A DNA stretch of 64,000 nucleotides from Curtobacterium sp. 9128. Lineage in GTDB: Bacteria; Actinomycetota; Actinomycetes; Actinomycetales; Microbacteriaceae. The stretch spans positions 1,302,001-1,366,000 of the forward strand of contig NZ_LT576451.1 of assembly GCF_900086645.1 (NCBI RefSeq), read 5' to 3'. Shown piece by piece: positions 62,083-64,000 of this stretch. The notes under the pieces were generated by a model. It was not told the origin of the DNA, searched no databases, and saw only the letters and a program-made list of their open reading frames with translations. How positions within the stretch are numbered: the stretch's first letter is position 1; the number at the start of each line of letters is the position of its first letter. The translations under genes were made by a program, and so were the position numbers.

Positions 62083-63086
62083 CCAGCGGACCAGCGGACC
62101 ACCCGCCGATCGACTACCCGTCGATCGACTACCCGTCGATCGACTACCCGTCGATCGACTACCCGTTCGGGCCCTTCGTTCCCGCGGCCGAGAACCCCGT
62201 GCTCCGGCCAGGACGGCAGCCGTGGGAGTCGACGAACGTCTACAACCCGGCGGCGATCGTCGTCGACGACCGGATCGCCCTGCTCTACCGGGCGCACGCC
62301 GACGACATCGTGTCGTCGCTCGGGCTCGCCTGGAGCGACGACGGGTACACCTTCGAGACCGAACCCGACCCGGTGATGGTGCCGGAGCACGACTACGAGT
62401 GGTACGGCTGCGAGGACCCCAGGGTCGTCCGGATCGACGGCACCTACTGGTGCACCTACACGGGGTGGGACCGGCACACTGCGCGGCTCTGCATCGCGGA
62501 GTCCACCGATCTGCGCACCTGGACCAAGCACGGGCCGATCGTGCCCGGTGTCAACACGTTCGCCGGCGTCCGGGAGACCCCGGGGCCGGACTGGAGCAAG
62601 GGCGGGGTGATCCTGCCGGAACCCGTCGACGGCCGGTACCTGATGTGGTTCGGCGAGGGGAACATCCACCTCGCCACCTCGACCGACCTGCTGCACTGGG
62701 ACGTCGTCGCCGAACCCGTCCTCCGACCGGAGCCCGGCACCTTCATGGGCGACCTCGTCGAGACCGGTCCGCAGCCGGTGGTGACCCGGACCGGGCACGT
62801 ACTGCTCATGCACAACAGCGCGATCGTCCGTGCCGTCGACGACGTCACGTACGCCTGCGGACAGGTGCTCGTCGACCCGCGGCGGCCCGAGCGGGTCGTC
62901 GCGAAGGCGACCGAGCCGTGGCTCTCGCCGTCGAGCGAGGAGGAGCGCCACGGGCTCGTCGACGACGTCACGTTCGTCGAGGGGCTGGTGTTCCACCACG
63001 GCACCTGGTTCGCCTACTACGGCCAGAGCGACACGACCATCGGCGTGGCAACCTTCACGCCGACCGAACGAGAGGACCTCGCATGA
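62079..63086 (+). CDS. GH130 family beta-mannoside phosphorylase or hydrolase
   Basis: The 335-residue protein is a five-bladed beta-propeller of the GH130 type. It shows WESTNVYNPAAIVVDDRIAL and YEWYGCEDPRVVRIDGTYWC; the Asp of EDPR is the expected catalytic acid of the family. Later come TPGPDWSKGGVILPEPVDG and the closing VTFVEGLVFHHGTWFAYYG. Members phosphorolyse or hydrolyse beta-mannosides such as Man-beta-1,4-GlcNAc or manno-oligosaccharides. The N-terminus carries four tandem IDYP units that are not part of the fold. There is no signal peptide. Confidence 0.88.
   Translation: MTSGPADHPPIDYPSIDYPSIDYPSIDYPFGPFVPAAENPVLRPGRQPWESTNVYNPAAIVVDDRIALLYRAHADDIVSSLGLAWSDDGYTFETEPDPVMVPEHDYEWYGCEDPRVVRIDGTYWCTYTGWDRHTARLCIAESTDLRTWTKHGPIVPGVNTFAGVRETPGPDWSKGGVILPEPVDGRYLMWFGEGNIHLATSTDLLHWDVVAEPVLRPEPGTFMGDLVETGPQPVVTRTGHVLLMHNSAIVRAVDDVTYACGQVLVDPRRPERVVAKATEPWLSPSSEEERHGLVDDVTFVEGLVFHHGTWFAYYGQSDTTIGVATFTPTEREDLA
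62109..62165 (+). repeat. 15-bp tandem repeat encoding IDYPS units in the GH130 N-terminus
   Basis: The unit ATCGACTACCCGTCG is present in three exact copies (62109-62123, 62124-62138, 62139-62153) followed by 12 bases of a fourth. The protein reads IDYPS three times and then IDYP. Identical DNA copies indicate recent slippage; changes by whole units keep the frame. Confidence 0.95.
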
Positions 63087-63709
63087 CCATCACCCTCCGA
63101 CCCGGGGACACCGTGATGTTCACGGGCGACTCGATCACCGACTGCCAGCACCTCGAGATCGAGCAGCCGCTCGGGTGGGGGTACCCGCTCCGGGTCGCCG
63201 GCGAGTGGGGCTTCCGCCACCCGGACCGGCAGGTCGGCTGGCACAACTCCGGGATCTCCGGCAACAAGGTGATGGACCTCGAACCGCGGTGGGACCGCGA
63301 CGTCCTCGACACGCAGCCCGATCTGGTCTCACTGCTCATCGGCGCGAACGACGTCGGGTGGAAGGACTACGCCGAGGACGGCTACGAGATCCCCGCGGAG
63401 GACTTCCGTGCCGGCATCCACCGTCTGCTCACCCCGCTCGCCGAACGCGGGACGCAGCTGATCCTCATCGAGCCGTTCCTGCTCCCCGTGAACGACGCGC
63501 AGCGCGTGCAGCGCGAGGACCTGGACCCGAAGATCCAGGTCGTCCGGGAGCTCGCCAGGACGTTCGGTGCGCACCTGCTCGCCGCCGACGGGCTCTTCGC
63601 AGGCCTCGCGGCCACGACCGGACCGGAGTACTGGGCCGCCGACGGCGTCCACCCGACGCCGGCCGGCCACGCGGCGCTCGCCGACGCGTGGTTGCGGCTG
63701 GTGGACTGA
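63083..63709 (+). CDS. SGNH/GDSL hydrolase (candidate carbohydrate esterase)
   Basis: The 208-residue protein has the SGNH blocks in order: MFTGDSITDCQ with the nucleophile Ser near residue 17, GISGNKVMDLEPRW, LIGANDVGWKD with the oxyanion Asn, and DGVHPTPAGHAALAD with the catalytic Asp and His. There is no signal peptide. As the last gene after GH130, it may remove acetyl groups from imported mannan-type oligosaccharides before cleavage; this role is inferred from context. It overlaps GH130 by ATGA. Confidence 0.9.
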   Translation: MTITLRPGDTVMFTGDSITDCQHLEIEQPLGWGYPLRVAGEWGFRHPDRQVGWHNSGISGNKVMDLEPRWDRDVLDTQPDLVSLLIGANDVGWKDYAEDGYEIPAEDFRAGIHRLLTPLAERGTQLILIEPFLLPVNDAQRVQREDLDPKIQVVRELARTFGAHLLAADGLFAGLAATTGPEYWAADGVHPTPAGHAALADAWLRLVD

Positions 63710-63722
63710 CCCGGCCATCCGG

Positions 63723-63766
63723 CGGACGGGAGGCACGGTGCGGGCCCGCCACGAGCCTCCCGTCCG
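63723..63766. terminator. Hairpin between convergent genes (hairpin family copy 4, mosaic)
   Basis: CGGACGGGAGGC (63723-63734) pairs with GCCTCCCGTCCG (63755-63766) around a 20-base, partly self-pairing loop. Bases 63725-63741 match copy 2, and bases 63743-63766 match copy 3. The inner arms therefore no longer pair fully, as expected if two copies recombined. Confidence 0.75.
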
Positions 63767-63790
63767 GCTCACCCGGCTCAGGACGCCGGA

Positions 63791-64000
63791 TCAGGCGCGC
63801 TCGCGCACCACGAGCCGCGCCGGCACCACGGCCCGCTGCGCGGGCCGTCCACGGTCCGCCAGCCGATCGAACAGGAGCTCCGCGCCGACCCTGCCCACCT
63901 CGTACGGGTCGCTGTCGATGACGCTCACCCCGAACTTCGGCGCGAGCGGGAAGTCGTCGAAGCTGAGCACGTCGACCGGACGCTCGGCGTACCCGGTCGA
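63791..64000 (-). CDS. LacI family transcriptional regulator, C-terminal end (partial)
   Basis: The minus-strand frame is open from the window edge to TGA at 63791 and gives 69 residues: LSFDDFPLAPKFGVSVIDSD, then VGRVGAELLFDRLAD, ending in PARLVVRERA. The FDDFPLA...VIDSDPYEVGR order is that of the LacI sensor domain (dimer-interface Asp pattern and the usual RLVVR-type final strand). It is the nearest LacI gene to the CAACGTTG operators and so the best candidate repressor of the glycan genes. The DNA-binding domain lies beyond the window. Confidence 0.85.
   Translation of the reverse strand, partial: STGYAERPVDVLSFDDFPLAPKFGVSVIDSDPYEVGRVGAELLFDRLADRGRPAQRAVVPARLVVRERA

Noticed and set aside
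62109..62165. CRISPR-like array
   Set aside because: The 15-bp units are contiguous with no spacers and are in frame within the GH130 coding sequence.

Overview
This is 64 kb of high-GC DNA from an actinobacterium. The tightly overlapping ATGA/GTGA gene junctions, frequent GTG starts, many sugar ABC operons without their own ATPase, and apparently leaderless promoters fit the family Microbacteriaceae. Curtobacterium or a close plant-associated relative is my best guess from general familiarity, not from a search. No phage, transposase, integrase or CRISPR array was seen. No gap without a gene exceeds 300 bases.

Layout. (1) 1-1587: end of a molybdenum-cofactor operon (moeA tail, moaC, mogA/moaB, moaE). 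(2) 1633-7559: small genes and housekeeping genes (PLDc_N membrane protein, an intergenic repeat, an ABC-F ATPase, a VOC protein, a GNAT, a MarR regulator, tRNA-Gln, an MFS sugar porter). (3) 7676-22925: a large inositol-type catabolic region. It holds an FrcABC-like importer, an IolT-like MFS, a LacI regulator with a double operator, three Gfo/Idh/MocA dehydrogenases, two TIM-barrel isomerases, iolB, iolD and a GabD-like aldehyde dehydrogenase. (4) 22945-29725: two overlapping IclR regulators divergent from an operon of split transketolase, GTP-dependent PEPCK and a long GapB-type GAPDH, which reads as a gluconeogenic or triose-recycling module. (5) 29814-37097: a GH4 glycosidase and DeoR regulator divergent from a PfkB kinase, sugar ABC importer and NagB deaminase, consistent with amino-sugar use. 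(6) 37152-44217: a hydrolase, two formaldehyde-dehydrogenase-like zinc enzymes around a small membrane protein, a GAF/LuxR regulator, a DUF1345 protein and two secreted or anchored unknowns. (7) 44224-64000: a glycan-use region with GH2, a GH78-like enzyme, an MGH1/GH63-like enzyme, GH38 alpha-mannosidase, GH130 and an SGNH esterase. Two ABC importers lie in it, and a LacI regulator runs off the window edge. A drug-type MDR/TetR pair and a DUF808 protein sit inside this region.

How it works together. Regions 3 and 4 could turn inositols into trioses and acetyl units and then feed the trioses into gluconeogenesis and the pentose phosphate pathway. Region 7 looks like an import-then-digest system: none of its glycosidases shows a signal peptide, and its promoters share LacI-type operators with a CAACGTTG core. 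The clearest unexplained structure is a family of long hairpins sharing the stem core GACGGGAGGC. They sit at four convergent gene junctions (7593, 49530, 51307, 63723), and one copy looks like a mosaic of two others.
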